Positions 18,819 through 30,332 of a stretch of DNA of 64,000 nucleotides are shown here, piece after piece (the first letter of the stretch is position 1; each line of letters opens with the position of its first letter). Below the pieces are notes generated by a model. The model saw nothing but the letters and a program-made list of their open reading frames with translations, did no database searches and was not told the origin of the DNA. The stretch is from Helcobacillus massiliensis (GTDB lineage Bacteria > Actinomycetota > Actinomycetes > Actinomycetales > Dermabacteraceae). The position numbers and the translations under genes are program-made. The stretch is from contig NZ_JACHWP010000001.1 of assembly GCF_014191425.1 (NCBI RefSeq), positions 1,148,938-1,212,937 on the forward strand. Reading direction: 5' to 3'.

Positions 18819-20507
18819 ATGACTGAGAACACCGCTCCTGCCTCCCCTGTGGACCCCACCACCACCGATGCCTGGCGCGCGCTCGAGCAGCACGACGCCG
18901 AGCTCTACGGCTCCCTGCGCGAATGGTTCGAGTCCGATCCCGAGCGCACCCGGAAGCACTCCCACAGCGCCGGCGATCTGTTCGTCGATCTCTCCAAGAA
19001 CCTGGTCACGGATGAGACCGTCGGCCTCCTGCTCCGCCTCGCCGAGGAGACCGGCGTGCTGCAGCGTCGCGACGCCATGGTCCGCGGCGAGCACATCAAC
19101 ACCACCGAGGACCGCGCTGTCCTCCACACCGCGCTGCGCCGCCCCGCCGGCGCCTCCCCCGCCCTCGAGGTCGACGGCCAGAACATCGACGAGGACGTCC
19201 ATTCAACGCTGGATCGGATCGCCGAGTTCGCGCGCGCAGTCCGCTCCGGCGAATGGACCGGCGTCACCGGCAAGCGGATCGAGACAGTGGTGAACATCGG
19301 CATCGGCGGCTCCGACCTCGGCCCCGTCATGGTGTACGAAGCGCTGCGCCCCCTCGCCGACGCCGGCATCAGCGCCCGCTTCATCTCCAACATCGACCCG
19401 ACGGACGTCGCCCAGACCACCGAGGACCTCGATCCGGAGACCACCCTCGTCATCGTCGCCTCCAAGACCTTCACCACGCTGGAGACCATCACCAACGCCC
19501 GCCTGGTGCGGACCTGGCTGTTGGACGGCCTCGCGGCGAAGGGCGTCGGCGAGGACCGGCGGGACGATGCGGTCGCGAAGCACTTCGCCGCGGTCTCCAC
19601 CGCCCTGGACAAGGTCGAGGAGTTCGGCATCGACCCGAAGAACGCCTTCGGCTTCTGGGACTGGGTGGGCGGGCGCTACTCGGTGGACTCCGCGATCGGA
19701 ACCTCGCTGGCCATCGCACTCGGCCCCGAGGTGTTCGCCGAGCTGCTCGCCGGCTTCCACACCATGGACGAGCACTTCCTCACCGCCGCCCCCGAAGAGA
19801 ACGTGCCCCTGCTGATGGGCATGCTGAACATCTGGAACGTCAACTTCCTCGAGGCGGAGACCCACGCGGTGCTGCCGTACTCGCAGCTTCTGCACCGCTT
19901 CCCCGCCTACCTGCAGCAGCTCACCATGGAGTCCAACGGCAAGTCCGTGCGCTGGGACGGCACCGCCGTCACCTGCGAGACCGGCGAGATCTTCTGGGGC
20001 GAGCCCGGCACCAACGGCCAGCACGCGTTCTACCAGCTGATCCACCAGGGCACCCGGATCATCCCCGCCGACTTCATCGCCTTCGCCGAGCCGAACCACC
20101 CGCTGAAGGACGGCGAGACGGACGTCCACGAACTGTTCCTCGCGAACTTCTTCGCCCAGACCAAGGCACTCGCATTCGGCAGGACCGCTGAGGAGGTCGA
20201 GGCGGGCGGCACCGAAGGGGCGCTGGTGCCGGCGCGGATGTTCTCCGGTGACCGTCCCACCACCTCGATCATGGCGCCGAAGCTGACGCCGAGCACGCTC
20301 GGTCAGCTGATCGCGCTGTACGAGCACATCACGTTCGTGCAGGGCGCGGTGTGGGGCATCAACAGCTTCGACCAGTGGGGCGTGGAGCTCGGCAAGCAGC
20401 TCGCGAAGGACCTCGCGCCGGCGGTCAGCGGTGACCAGGCGGCAATGGAGGCCGAGGACCAGTCCACGCGCGCTCTGATCGAGTTCTACCGCGGCTCCCG
20501 CCGCTGA
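18819..20507 (+). CDS. pgi: Glucose-6-phosphate isomerase
   Basis: A 562-residue cytosolic enzyme that interconverts glucose 6-phosphate and fructose 6-phosphate. Family landmarks are [18 protein letters not shown], the [11 protein letters not shown] stretch, the glutamate-containing [12 protein letters not shown] region, the catalytic His in [15 protein letters not shown], and the C-terminal [13 protein letters not shown] with the catalytic lysine. The length is normal. pfk starts 10 bases after its stop, so the two consecutive glycolytic steps are probably on one message. Confidence 0.97.
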   Translation: MTENTAPASPVDPTTTDAWRALEQHDAELYGSLREWFESDPERTRKHSHSAGDLFVDLSKNLVTDETVGLLLRLAEETGVLQRRDAMVRGEHINTTEDRAVLHTALRRPAGASPALEVDGQNIDEDVHSTLDRIAEFARAVRSGEWTGVTGKRIETVVNIGIGGSDLGPVMVYEALRPLADAGISARFISNIDPTDVAQTTEDLDPETTLVIVASKTFTTLETITNARLVRTWLLDGLAAKGVGEDRRDDAVAKHFAAVSTALDKVEEFGIDPKNAFGFWDWVGGRYSVDSAIGTSLAIALGPEVFAELLAGFHTMDEHFLTAAPEENVPLLMGMLNIWNVNFLEAETHAVLPYSQLLHRFPAYLQQLTMESNGKSVRWDGTAVTCETGEIFWGEPGTNGQHAFYQLIHQGTRIIPADFIAFAEPNHPLKDGETDVHELFLANFFAQTKALAFGRTAEEVEAGGTEGALVPARMFSGDRPTTSIMAPKLTPSTLGQLIALYEHITFVQGAVWGINSFDQWGVELGKQLAKDLAPAVSGDQAAMEAEDQSTRALIEFYRGSRR

Positions 20508-20517
20508 CTGGGGCGCC

Positions 20518-21552
20518 ATGAAGATCGGCATCCTCACCTCCGGCGGCGACTGCCCCGGCCTCAACGCAGTGATCCGCGGAGCGGTCCTCACCGGCGACAC
20601 CGTGTACGAATCGGAGTTCGTGGGCTTCGTGGACGGCTGGCGCGGCGTGGAAAGCGGGGAGGTGATCCCGCTTCCGCGCCGAAAGGTCCGCGGCATCGGC
20701 CGCACCGGCGGCACGATCCTCGGCACGTCCCGCTGGAACCCGTTCCACGGCGGGGCCGACGGAGCCGCTGCAGTCGCCCGGTCCATGGAGGAGACCGAGG
20801 TCGACGCCCTCATCGCCATCGGCGGCGACGGCACCCTGTTCACGGCCCACCGGTTGGCGCAGCGGGGAATCCCGATCGTCGGGGTGCCGAAGACCGTCGA
20901 CAACGACCTCGATGCCACGGACTACACGTTCGGGTTCAACACGGCGGTGGAGATCGCAACGGAGAGCCTCGACCGACTGCGCACCACGGGCGACTCCCAC
21001 CACCGCTGCATGGTGGCGGAGGTGATGGGCCGATCCGCCGGCTGGATCGCGCTGCACTCCGGGATGGCGAGCGGCGCGCACGTCATCTGCATCCCGGAGT
21101 TCCCGCTGTCGATCCAGGAGATCTGCGACTTCGTCACCGCCCGGATGCGGCGCCAGCCGCGCCGCTCCCCTCTGGTGGTGGTGGCGGAGGGGTTCACACC
21201 GTCGGACGCGTCCGAGTCGTTCAGCGACTACGAACTGGACGAGTTCGGGCGGCCCGTCCTGGGCGGGGTGGCGCAGAAGCTCGCGCCGATCATCGAGGAG
21301 CGCACCGGGATCGAATCCCGAGCCACGGTGCTCGGCCACATTCAGCGCGGCGGTGCGCCCACCGCATACGACCGCATCCTGGCGACCCGCTTCGGCATGG
21401 CCGCGGTGCAGCTGGTGCACGCGGGAGCGTTCGGCCGGATGGTGTCGCTGCGGGGGACGTCCGTGGTGGACGTTCCGCTCAGCGACGCGATCGATTCGGT
21501 GAAGACGGTGCCGCGGGAACGGTGGGATGAGGTGCGGCGGCTCTTCGGCTGA
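20518..21552 (+). CDS. pfkA: 6-phosphofructokinase (PFK-A family)
   Basis: A 344-residue kinase of fructose 6-phosphate, the committed glycolytic step. Seen are [62 protein letters not shown] and [14 protein letters not shown]. The Gly in GGDGT (position 104 in E. coli numbering) points to ATP as phosphoryl donor, because PPi-dependent enzymes have Asp there. The Lys in PKTVDND (position 124) is of the type seen in PPi enzymes but also in actinobacterial ATP enzymes. ATP use is therefore the better reading, not proven. It follows pgi by 10 bases. Confidence 0.93.
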   Translation: MKIGILTSGGDCPGLNAVIRGAVLTGDTVYESEFVGFVDGWRGVESGEVIPLPRRKVRGIGRTGGTILGTSRWNPFHGGADGAAAVARSMEETEVDALIAIGGDGTLFTAHRLAQRGIPIVGVPKTVDNDLDATDYTFGFNTAVEIATESLDRLRTTGDSHHRCMVAEVMGRSAGWIALHSGMASGAHVICIPEFPLSIQEICDFVTARMRRQPRRSPLVVVAEGFTPSDASESFSDYELDEFGRPVLGGVAQKLAPIIEERTGIESRATVLGHIQRGGAPTAYDRILATRFGMAAVQLVHAGAFGRMVSLRGTSVVDVPLSDAIDSVKTVPRERWDEVRRLFG

Positions 21553-21571
21553 CCGCACCGAACGAACCTGA

Positions 21572-21587
21572 TATCTTGACCTCAAGA
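21572..21587 (+). promoter_or_regulatory. icd promoter with overlapping perfect palindrome (predicted MarR-family operator)
   Basis: TATCTT at 21572-21577 is a good -10 box for icd. A perfect palindrome TCTTGACCTCAAGA covers 21574-21587, that is the -10 box and the expected start of transcription. A protein bound there would block the polymerase. The motif resembles sites described for the Streptomyces MarR-family regulator TamR near TCA genes; that link is from memory and inferred. Confidence 0.55.
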
Positions 21588-21629
21588 CATTTCCGAGTTG
21601 GCAGGGACCTGCCAGAACCAGGAGTTGCG

Positions 21630-23852
<2,223 letters not shown>

Positions 23853-23880
23853 TCACGCAACCAGCGCCGTGAGCAGAACC

Positions 23881-23922
23881 AGGCGCCGCCGCACTGGCCG
23901 ATGGGCCGGGACGGCGGCGCCT
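23881..23922. terminator. Terminator hairpin after icd
   Basis: AGGCGCCGCCG (23881-23891) pairs with CGGCGGCGCCT (23912-23922), with a further CGGCC/GGCCG pairing in the loop. A GCGCTTTCTC stretch follows on the plus strand. It lies between the convergent ends of icd and the TauE gene and can serve both. Confidence 0.8.
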
Positions 23923-23930
23923 GCGCTTTC

Positions 23931-24734
23931 TCACATGACCTGACGAGCCAGGGCGACGAGCGCGACCACGATGATGACGCCGCGCATCAGCCATTCGGGG
24001 ATGCGCTTCGCCAGGTGCGCCCCGAAGGAGGAGCCGATCAGGGAACCGACCCCGACGACGAGCACCCCGAGCCACACGACGGGGGCGTCGAACACCACGA
24101 ACGCGACGAGGTACACCAGGGCCGCGCACACGTTCACGATCAGGGACAGCAGGTTCTTGATGCCGTTGACCGACCGCATCTGTCTCCCCGTGAACGACCC
24201 GAGGAACGCCAGGTACAGGACGCCCTGCGCGGCCGTGAAGAACCCCCCGTACAGGCTGGCGCCGCTCATCGCGGCGATCAGTCCCGGGCTGCGGAGGCGG
24301 CGGGCGGCGAGCTCGTCCCTGTCGGCCTCCCCTCCCCCACCGGAAGCGGAGCGGGCGCGCACGCGCCGGGCGATCAGCGGCTGGCAGACCACGAGCACCA
24401 GCGCCACCACGATGAGGACCGGCACCACCCAATCGAGGACGTCGGAGCCGGTGACGAGCAGCAGACCGGCACCGGCGAGCGCCGCGATCGTGGTGGTGAC
24501 CATCAGCGGCTTCAGGTGCGGCAGATCCTCGCGGATCTCGCGGCGGTAGCCGGCGACGGCGCCGATGGTGGAGAACACCATGCCGATGGTGTTGGTGCGC
24601 ACGGCGGCGCCGGGCGGGACCTCCATCGCCAGCAGGACGGGGAGGGTGAGGAGGGACCCGGAGCCGACGGCGGCGTTGATGGCACCGGCGACGACTGCGG
24701 CGACGGCCAGGAGCACGAGGGAGAGCGGATCCAT
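23931..24734 (-). CDS. TauE/SafE family anion permease
   Basis: A 267-residue membrane protein with about eight segments. The N-terminal AVVAGAINAAVGSGSLLTLP is the first repeat signature of the TauE/SafE (DUF81) family, and the second half repeats it (GVLVVGVGSLIGSSFGAHLA). Members export sulfite, sulfoacetate or other small organic anions, mostly by inference. There are no sulfur genes beside it to point to a substrate. A TATGGT box lies 6 nt before the ATG, so the gene is predicted to be leaderless and monocistronic. Confidence 0.9.
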   Translation of the reverse strand: MDPLSLVLLAVAAVVAGAINAAVGSGSLLTLPVLLAMEVPPGAAVRTNTIGMVFSTIGAVAGYRREIREDLPHLKPLMVTTTIAALAGAGLLLVTGSDVLDWVVPVLIVVALVLVVCQPLIARRVRARSASGGGGEADRDELAARRLRSPGLIAAMSGASLYGGFFTAAQGVLYLAFLGSFTGRQMRSVNGIKNLLSLIVNVCAALVYLVAFVVFDAPVVWLGVLVVGVGSLIGSSFGAHLAKRIPEWLMRGVIIVVALVALARQVM

Positions 24735-24740
24735 CGCTTC

Positions 24741-24746
24741 ACCATA
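24741..24746 (-). promoter_or_regulatory. -10 box of the TauE/SafE gene, leaderless
   Basis: On the minus strand TATGGT is followed by 6 bases and the ATG at 24734. No ribosome-binding site is present. Confidence 0.6.
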
Positions 24747-24764
24747 AGCCGCGGAGACAGGGAA

Positions 24765-24805
24765 CGGCCCGGCGGTCGATCAGTGAGATCGCATCCGCCG
24801 GGCCG
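24765..24805 (-). terminator. Terminator hairpin after tpx
   Basis: CGGCCCGGCGG (24765-24775) pairs with CCGCCGGGCCG (24795-24805), with a short GATC/GATC pairing inside. It lies between the end of tpx and the promoter of the TauE/SafE gene, both on the minus strand. Confidence 0.8.
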
Positions 24806-24838
24806 CATCACCGGGTCCGGTGCGGGTGGGCGTCGGTG

Positions 24839-25363
24839 TCAGAGGCCGGCGCTGCCGGGGGTCTCGCCGGTGAGGGCGCTCCAGGCGGCGTCGTAGTCGG
24901 GCTCCTGGCCGATCTCCGGCACCTGCTCGGTGTACAGGATCGTGGCGTCCTCGTCGGCGACGACGACGGAGCGGGACAGCAGACCCTTCAGACCGCCGGA
25001 CGTCATGGTGACGCCGTAGTCCTCACCGAAGTCGGAGCGGAATGCGGACGCTGAGACGACCGAGTCGATGCCTTCGGCCCCGCAGAAGCGGTCGAAGGCG
25101 AACGGCAGATCCTTGGAGACTGCAAGGACCACCACGTCGCCCTCGCCGTCGGCCTTCTTATTGAACTCGCGGACGCTGGCCTGGCAGACGCCCGTGTCGA
25201 TCGACGGGAAGATGTTCAGAACGAGTCGCTTGCCGGCGAAGTCGTTCTTGGTGATCTCGCTGAGGTCGGTGCCGACGAGAGTGAAGTCGGGGAGCTTTTC
25301 GCCCACCTTCGGCAGGTCGCCGACGGTCTCGACCTGCTCGCCGCGCAGACTGATCTGTGCCAT
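24839..25363 (-). CDS. tpx: Thiol peroxidase (atypical 2-Cys peroxiredoxin, Tpx)
   Basis: A 174-residue peroxiredoxin that reduces hydrogen and alkyl peroxides with thioredoxin. The peroxidatic Cys60 lies in FPSIDTGVCQASVREFN and the resolving Cys94 in FDRFCGAEG, the exact Tpx spacing. The KDLPFAFDRF stretch is also diagnostic. I chose the second ATG (25363) because AGGAGG directly abuts the first ATG but sits 6 bases before the second. A hairpin after the stop isolates the gene. Confidence 0.96.
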   Translation of the reverse strand: MAQISLRGEQVETVGDLPKVGEKLPDFTLVGTDLSEITKNDFAGKRLVLNIFPSIDTGVCQASVREFNKKADGEGDVVVLAVSKDLPFAFDRFCGAEGIDSVVSASAFRSDFGEDYGVTMTSGGLKGLLSRSVVVADEDATILYTEQVPEIGQEPDYDAAWSALTGETPGSAGL

Positions 25364-25439
25364 GGTCATCCTCCTGGAGTGCTGGTGGTTGCTGTGCCGG
25401 TGCCACTGTCAGCCATGAAGCTGACAAAGCCCTGACGTG

Positions 25440-26501
25440 TCACTTCTCGGTGGCGCCGGTGGCATCGTCCACGAGCGGGTGGCCGGGCTCGTCCAGCATG
25501 CGCTGCTTCGCCTTCTCCACATCGAACCGGGCCTTCGGCCACTGCGGGTCGATGTCCTCCAGCGCCTGGATCAGCAGGTTCTGCACCGCGAGACGGGCGT
25601 ACCACTTGCGGTCCGCGGGGATGATGTGCCAGGGGGCGGTGCGGGTGCTGGTGGCGGCGATGGCGGCGTCGTAGGCGTCCATATAGTCGTCCCAGCGCTT
25701 GCGCTCGGTGAGGTCGGAGACGGCGAACTTCCAGTGCTTGTCCTCCCGCTGCAGGCGTTCGAAGAGGCGCTCCCACTGCTTGTCCTTCGAGATGTGGAGC
25801 ATGACCTTGAGGACGATGACGCCGTCGTCGGCCATCTCCTTCTCGAAGGTCTTGATGGAGCGGTACCGCTTCGCGATCTCCTCGTCATCGGCCCAGCCGT
25901 GGACGCGGTGGATGAGCACGTCCTCATAGTGGGAGCGGTCGAACACGCCGATCATGCCGGGCTCCGGCTGGTGCGGGCGGACGCGCCACAGGAAGTGGTG
26001 GGACTTCTCCTCCTCGGTGGGCGCCTTGAACGCGGTGATGTCCACGCCCTGCGGGTCGACCGCCCCCACGACGTGGCGCATGATGCCGCCCTTGCCGGAG
26101 GTGTCCATGCCCTGGACCACCAGGAGCACGCTGCGACCGGCGCGGCGCCCCGGAACGCGACCGGAGTGGGCGGCCCATAGCCGCTCCTGCAGTTCGGACA
26201 GGCGCTCGGACTGCAGGGCGAGGAGCTCCTGACCGGCGGCCTTGTCACCGTCGAAGCCGGGCGTGGAGCGCGGGTCGATGTCGCGGACGCTGACCTTCGC
26301 GCGCTGGGACGGCTGGACGCAGAAGCCGGCAGCGGTGAGCTTCTCCGCCTTCTTCTCGACCTTCTTCTGCTCGGCCTTCTTCTTCTCGGCTTTCTTTGCG
26401 GCCTTCTTCGCAGCCTTCTTGTCGAGCTTCTTCAGCTCCTCGACACGGGTGGCGGACTTCTTCGCGGCCTTCTTCTCGGCCTTCTTCTTCGATGGTGACA
26501 T
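25440..26501 (-). CDS. ppk2: Polyphosphate kinase 2 family protein with a lysine-rich histone-like N-terminal tail
   Basis: A 353-residue protein. Residues about 90-330 form the PPK2 P-loop kinase: Walker A GMDTSGKGGI (131-140), GVFDRSHYEDVLIHRVHGW, the lid region DDGVIVLKVMLHISKDKQ and PWHIIPADRKWYARLAV. PPK2 enzymes move phosphate between polyphosphate and nucleotides; the subclass (AMP, ADP or both) cannot be assigned here. The first 54 residues contain 23 lysines in KKA/AKK repeats with alanine, like the tail of histone H1 or actinobacterial HU. Such a tail may bind polyphosphate or DNA. TACGCT lies 7 nt before the ATG, suggesting a leaderless message. Confidence 0.9.
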   Translation of the reverse strand: MSPSKKKAEKKAAKKSATRVEELKKLDKKAAKKAAKKAEKKKAEQKKVEKKAEKLTAAGFCVQPSQRAKVSVRDIDPRSTPGFDGDKAAGQELLALQSERLSELQERLWAAHSGRVPGRRAGRSVLLVVQGMDTSGKGGIMRHVVGAVDPQGVDITAFKAPTEEEKSHHFLWRVRPHQPEPGMIGVFDRSHYEDVLIHRVHGWADDEEIAKRYRSIKTFEKEMADDGVIVLKVMLHISKDKQWERLFERLQREDKHWKFAVSDLTERKRWDDYMDAYDAAIAATSTRTAPWHIIPADRKWYARLAVQNLLIQALEDIDPQWPKARFDVEKAKQRMLDEPGHPLVDDATGATEK

Positions 26502-26527
26502 GGGGCACAGCGTACTGGTTGTGGCTG

Positions 26528-27841
26528 TCAGGCCCGCTCATGCTCCCCGTCGCGGTCGAATCGGAGGTGGAAGACGAGCACCACGGCCACGGCCATGACC
26601 GTCAGCACGAGCGAAGCGATCATGGGGGCGTGCAGGCCGAAGGAGTCCACGAGCACACCGCCGATGAGCGCCCCCACCGCGATGGCGCTGGTGGCGGCGG
26701 CGGTGTTGAGCGCGGTGGCGTCATCCACGCGGTCACCGGCGCGGAACTGCGCCATCGCCTGCGAGGACACGCTGATCATGCCGGAGAAGAAGCCCCATGC
26801 GGCGAGCACGATGCCCGCAGCGACCGGACCGTGCATCAGCCACATGAGGGCGGCGACGGACAGTCCCGAGCCGATCGCGAGCACCAGGATCGCCAGCACC
26901 GGGGTGCGAGACACCAGGGCCCCGGCGGCGAAGTTGCCGACGAGCCCGAGCGTGCCGAACACCATCAGGTACACCGACGTGGAGGAGCCGGGAACCCCGG
27001 CCACGTCGATCAGGATGGGACGGATGTAGCTGTAGGTGATGAACTCCGCGGTCAGCAGCAGTGCGGTCAGCAGCACTGCAGTGCCGATGGCGGGGTGCGT
27101 GATCGCCCCGAGGGTTCGGCGCACAGTGCTCGCGGCGGTGGAGACCGACGGGGTCACGATCGCCAGCACGATCACGCCGACCACCAGGGACATCGCGCCC
27201 ACCAGCACGAACGCCATCCGCCAGCCGAAGGAGTCGCCGAGCCAGGTCGCCAGCGGCAGGCCGAAGATCAGTGCCGCCCCCACCCCGGAGAAGACGATCG
27301 TCAGGGCGCGGGGGATCTGCTCACTGCGCACCTGCCCCATCGCCACCAGCGGCATCACCGCCCAGTAGAGGCCGATGCCGAACCCGGCGAACACGCGGGA
27401 GAACAGCAGGCTCACCAGGTCCCAGCTGACGGCGGTGAGGACGCAGGACACGATCACCATGGCGAGCGCGACGAGGATGATGATGCGTCGATCGCGGCCG
27501 CGGGACAGGCGCGGGGTGACCAGGGTGATGGCGGCGGCGAGGACGCCGGGGAGCGTGACGGCGAGGCCGACGGATCCGCGGCTGATCCCGAGGTCGTCGC
27601 TGATGAGGGTGAGCACTCCGATGGGGAGCTCTTCGATGGTGACGAGCACGAAGATGCCGATGGCGAGGGTGGCCACGGCGAGCCAGTTCGATCGCGCCGG
27701 CTCAGCGGTGTCTTCGGGGTGCTCGGGCACCACGGGGATCGCGCCGGTGGACACGGGGATGGCGCCGGTGGTGGTGGAGGGCTCGTTCTCGTCCCAGTCG
27801 CGGGCGCGGGTGTCGCCGGCGTCGGTGGGGTCGTCGATCAT
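26528..27841 (-). CDS. MFS transporter of the AraJ/YdhP-like DHA1 group (second of a paralogous pair)
   Basis: A 437-residue major facilitator with an acidic N-terminal tail of about 50 residues containing a small repeat (TGAIPV twice), then 12 membrane segments. LVTIEELPIGVLTLISDDL and PRLSRGRDRRIIILVALAMV (motif A position) match the sugar/drug efflux group. It is clearly paralogous to the gene just upstream, which has LVTLEQLPIGLLPLM at the same place. Its ATG overlaps the upstream stop (ATGA). The two proteins are made from one message and may be alternative exporters or may work as a pair. Confidence 0.88.
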   Translation of the reverse strand: MIDDPTDAGDTRARDWDENEPSTTTGAIPVSTGAIPVVPEHPEDTAEPARSNWLAVATLAIGIFVLVTIEELPIGVLTLISDDLGISRGSVGLAVTLPGVLAAAITLVTPRLSRGRDRRIIILVALAMVIVSCVLTAVSWDLVSLLFSRVFAGFGIGLYWAVMPLVAMGQVRSEQIPRALTIVFSGVGAALIFGLPLATWLGDSFGWRMAFVLVGAMSLVVGVIVLAIVTPSVSTAASTVRRTLGAITHPAIGTAVLLTALLLTAEFITYSYIRPILIDVAGVPGSSTSVYLMVFGTLGLVGNFAAGALVSRTPVLAILVLAIGSGLSVAALMWLMHGPVAAGIVLAAWGFFSGMISVSSQAMAQFRAGDRVDDATALNTAAATSAIAVGALIGGVLVDSFGLHAPMIASLVLTVMAVAVVLVFHLRFDRDGEHERA

Positions 27842-29085
27842 GCGGTGCCTCCTTCGGGTGCTGTGGTGGGACTGGGGGCTCCGTCGGCCCCCTCTCGGGT
27901 GGGCTGGCGCAGCCGGAACGCGGCCAGGATGCCAGCGCTGACGGCGAGCAGCGCGAGACTGGCGGTGAGCGCGGCGATGATGCCGGAGCGGTCCACGAGG
28001 ATGCCGCCGATGAGGGCGCCCATGGCGATCGCGCCGTTGAAGGCGGAGGAGTTGATGGCGACTGCGGCGTCCTCCCGCTTCCCGGCACCGGACAGGACGA
28101 AGCCCTGCACGGTGACGGACAGCATCCCGGCGAACGCTCCCCACACAATGGTGGCGATGAGCGCGGTGACGGGGTCGTGGACGATCGTGACCATGAGGGT
28201 GAGCGCTGCGATCATGCCGCCCACGAGCAGGCACACTGACCCCCATGGGCTGCGGTGGAGCGCGGCGCCGCCGGCGAAGTTGCCGAGCAGGCCGACCACG
28301 CCGTAGGCGAGCAGGAACGCGGAGATGTGCTCGATCCGCACGCCGCCGAGCTGCTCGAGGATGCGGGTGACGTAGGAGTAGGAGATGAACTGCGCGGTCA
28401 CGGCGGTGCAGGCCAGCAGGAATCCGTACTTCACGGTGGGGATGGACAGGGCCCGCAGCGTGGAGCGGACGGTCTCCGCAGCCTGAGAGTGGACGGGTCG
28501 CAGCACGAGCAGCTGCAGCACCCCGACGACGGCGGCGATGCCGCCGACCAGCAGGAACGATTCGCGCCATCCGACGGTGGTGCCGAGCCATGTGGACAGC
28601 GGAATGCCGAGCAGCACCGCGGAGCCGACGCCGGCGAACGCGATGGACAGGGCGGCGGCGCTGTGGCGGCGCGGCACGTGCGCGAGAGCCACCTGCGGCA
28701 TCACCGGCCAGTACATGCCGATGGCGAAGCCGGTGAGGATGCGCGAGGCCATCAGCACGCCGGTGCTGGGGGCGAGCGCCGATCCGACCGTGGACAGCAC
28801 CACGGCGGCGAGCGACGCCACGAGGATGAGCCGGCGGTCGATGCCGCGGGTGATGCCGGGCAGGATCAGGGCGATGACGGCGGCGAGGATGCCCGGCAGG
28901 GTGACGGCGAGGCCGATGGCGCCGTCGGTGGCGTGGAGATCGGAGGTCATCAGCGGCAGGAGGCCGATCGGCAGCTGTTCGAGGGTGACGAGGGTGAAGA
29001 TGCCGAAGCCGAGGAGGACCACGCGTCCCCACAGCGGGGCCGACGGGTGCTGGGTGCCGTGCTCGTTCGCCTGCTCGCTGTGCAC
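27838..29085 (-). CDS. MFS transporter of the AraJ/YdhP-like DHA1 group (first of a paralogous pair)
   Basis: A 415-residue major facilitator with 12 membrane segments. LEQLPIGLLPLMTSDL and LPGITRGIDRRLILVASLAA correspond to segments 1-3, and AFAGMLSVTVQGFVLS and GALIGGILVDRSGI to the second half. I chose the GTG at 29085 (VHSEQANEHG) because GGAGGAG lies 5 bases before it. The ATG at 29103 would place this ribosome-binding site inside the coding region. The gene product resembles its downstream neighbour throughout, so the pair arose by tandem duplication. The substrate is unknown. Confidence 0.87.
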   Translation of the reverse strand: MHSEQANEHGTQHPSAPLWGRVVLLGFGIFTLVTLEQLPIGLLPLMTSDLHATDGAIGLAVTLPGILAAVIALILPGITRGIDRRLILVASLAAVVLSTVGSALAPSTGVLMASRILTGFAIGMYWPVMPQVALAHVPRRHSAAALSIAFAGVGSAVLLGIPLSTWLGTTVGWRESFLLVGGIAAVVGVLQLLVLRPVHSQAAETVRSTLRALSIPTVKYGFLLACTAVTAQFISYSYVTRILEQLGGVRIEHISAFLLAYGVVGLLGNFAGGAALHRSPWGSVCLLVGGMIAALTLMVTIVHDPVTALIATIVWGAFAGMLSVTVQGFVLSGAGKREDAAVAINSSAFNGAIAMGALIGGILVDRSGIIAALTASLALLAVSAGILAAFRLRQPTREGADGAPSPTTAPEGGTA

Positions 29086-29282
29086 GTCTCCTCCCTCCCG
29101 CATCGCTTCTGCCGGTCCGCGGCGCGGGCCCCGATCGAGGGTATCGGCGCGGTGGGGACAGCGCCAAGCACGGTGGCGGGCATCACCAGCGCGGTCCAGG
29201 CTGCTTGCGGGCTGGTGGGGCCGGCGGTCGCTACCATTGGCGACGATTCGATCACGACTGTTCCCTCTGGAAGGGGTTGCTC

Positions 29283-30332
29283 ATGGCTGGTGGACTCGCC
29301 GCCCTGCTGGATGATGTCGCCGCACTCGCGCGCATGGCCGCCGCGAACGCCGATGACATCGCCGCCGCGTCCGGGCGCGCCAGCGCGAAGGCCGCCGGCG
29401 TCGTCGTGGATGACACGGCCGTCACCCCGCAGTTCGTCAAGGGCGTGGACCCCAAGCGGGAGCTGCCGATCATTGCGAAGATCGCGCGCGGCTCCCTCAT
29501 CAACAAGGCGATCATCATCGTGCTGGCGATGCTGCTCAGCCAGTTCATCCCGTGGCTGCTGACCCCGCTGCTGATGGTGGGCGGCACCTACCTCTGCTAC
29601 GAGGGGGCGCACAAGATCCTGCAGCTCATCGGCCTCCTCGAGCATCACACAGCCGGTGATGAACCCGCTGTGCAGCGCGGCGCGGACGCGGAGAAGTCAG
29701 TGGTCAGCGGCGCTGTCCGCACCGACTTCATCCTGTCCGCGGAGATCATGGTCATCTCCCTGAAGGAGGTCGCCGACGAAGCCTTCTGGTCACGCCTGAT
29801 CACCCTCATCGTGGTGGCCGTGGTCATCACCGTCGCCGTGTACGGCGTGGTGGCGCTGCTGGTGAAGCTGGACGACATCGGCCTGGCGATGATGACGAAG
29901 GACTCCGCCGGTGCGGCGAAGTTCGGCGAAGCGCTCGTCAGGGCGATGCCGGTGGTGCTGCGCATCATCGAGTACGTCGGCATGCTCGCCATGCTGTGGG
30001 TGGGCGGCCACATCATCCTCGTGGGCCTCGACAAACTGGGCTGGCACGCCCCGGAGAACCTCGTGCACGCCCTGCAGGGCCCGGTCGCGGGCCTCGCCGG
30101 TATCGGGGGCTTCCTCTCCTGGCTGGTGGAGACGGTCTGCTCGCTGATCCTCGGCATCATCTGGGGATCGGTGGTGGTCGGCGTCGTCGCCCTGATCCAG
30201 AGGCTGCGCGGAAAGGGCCACGAGGACGGCGCTCCCACCGTCCAGGCGGGCCGTGAGCGCACGGGAGGCGCCGCCGCCGGCACCGGCACCGGCAGCCATG
30301 CCTATCGGCCGGAGGGCTCCTCCGAGTCCTGA
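29283..30332 (+). CDS. DUF808 family membrane protein (YedI-like)
   Basis: A 349-residue inner-membrane protein. The start MAGGLAALLDDVAALARMAA and the following DDTAVTPQFVKGVDPKRELP are the conserved N-terminus of DUF808, named after E. coli YedI. Several hydrophobic segments follow (AIIIVLAMLLSQFIPWLL, LITLIVVAVVITVAVYGVV, VGMLAMLWVGGHIILVG). The family function is unknown. The ATG is preceded by GGAAGGGG. A TACCAT at 29232-29237 is a possible -10 box. Its last 31 bases overlap the ArdC-like gene tail-to-tail. Confidence 0.9.
   Translation: MAGGLAALLDDVAALARMAAANADDIAAASGRASAKAAGVVVDDTAVTPQFVKGVDPKRELPIIAKIARGSLINKAIIIVLAMLLSQFIPWLLTPLLMVGGTYLCYEGAHKILQLIGLLEHHTAGDEPAVQRGADAEKSVVSGAVRTDFILSAEIMVISLKEVADEAFWSRLITLIVVAVVITVAVYGVVALLVKLDDIGLAMMTKDSAGAAKFGEALVRAMPVVLRIIEYVGMLAMLWVGGHIILVGLDKLGWHAPENLVHALQGPVAGLAGIGGFLSWLVETVCSLILGIIWGSVVVGVVALIQRLRGKGHEDGAPTVQAGRERTGGAAAGTGTGSHAYRPEGSSES

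Noticed and set aside
20518..21552. PPi-dependent phosphofructokinase
   Set aside because: The donor-selecting position in GGDGT is Gly, not Asp; the Lys in PKTVDND alone does not prove PPi use.
20425..21585. A long frame antisense to pfk
   Set aside because: No motif and Arg/His-rich; pfk on the other strand is complete.
26396..28306. A 636-codon frame opposite the PPK2 and MFS genes
   Set aside because: His/Gly/Asp/Arg-rich composition, no domain, lies antisense to well-supported genes.
26528..29167. An 879-codon open frame that looks like a double-length MFS fusion
   Set aside because: The first part of this frame (27842-29167) is basic, Arg/His-rich nonsense. The real upstream MFS is in another frame and ends in an ATGA overlap with the downstream one at 27838-27841.
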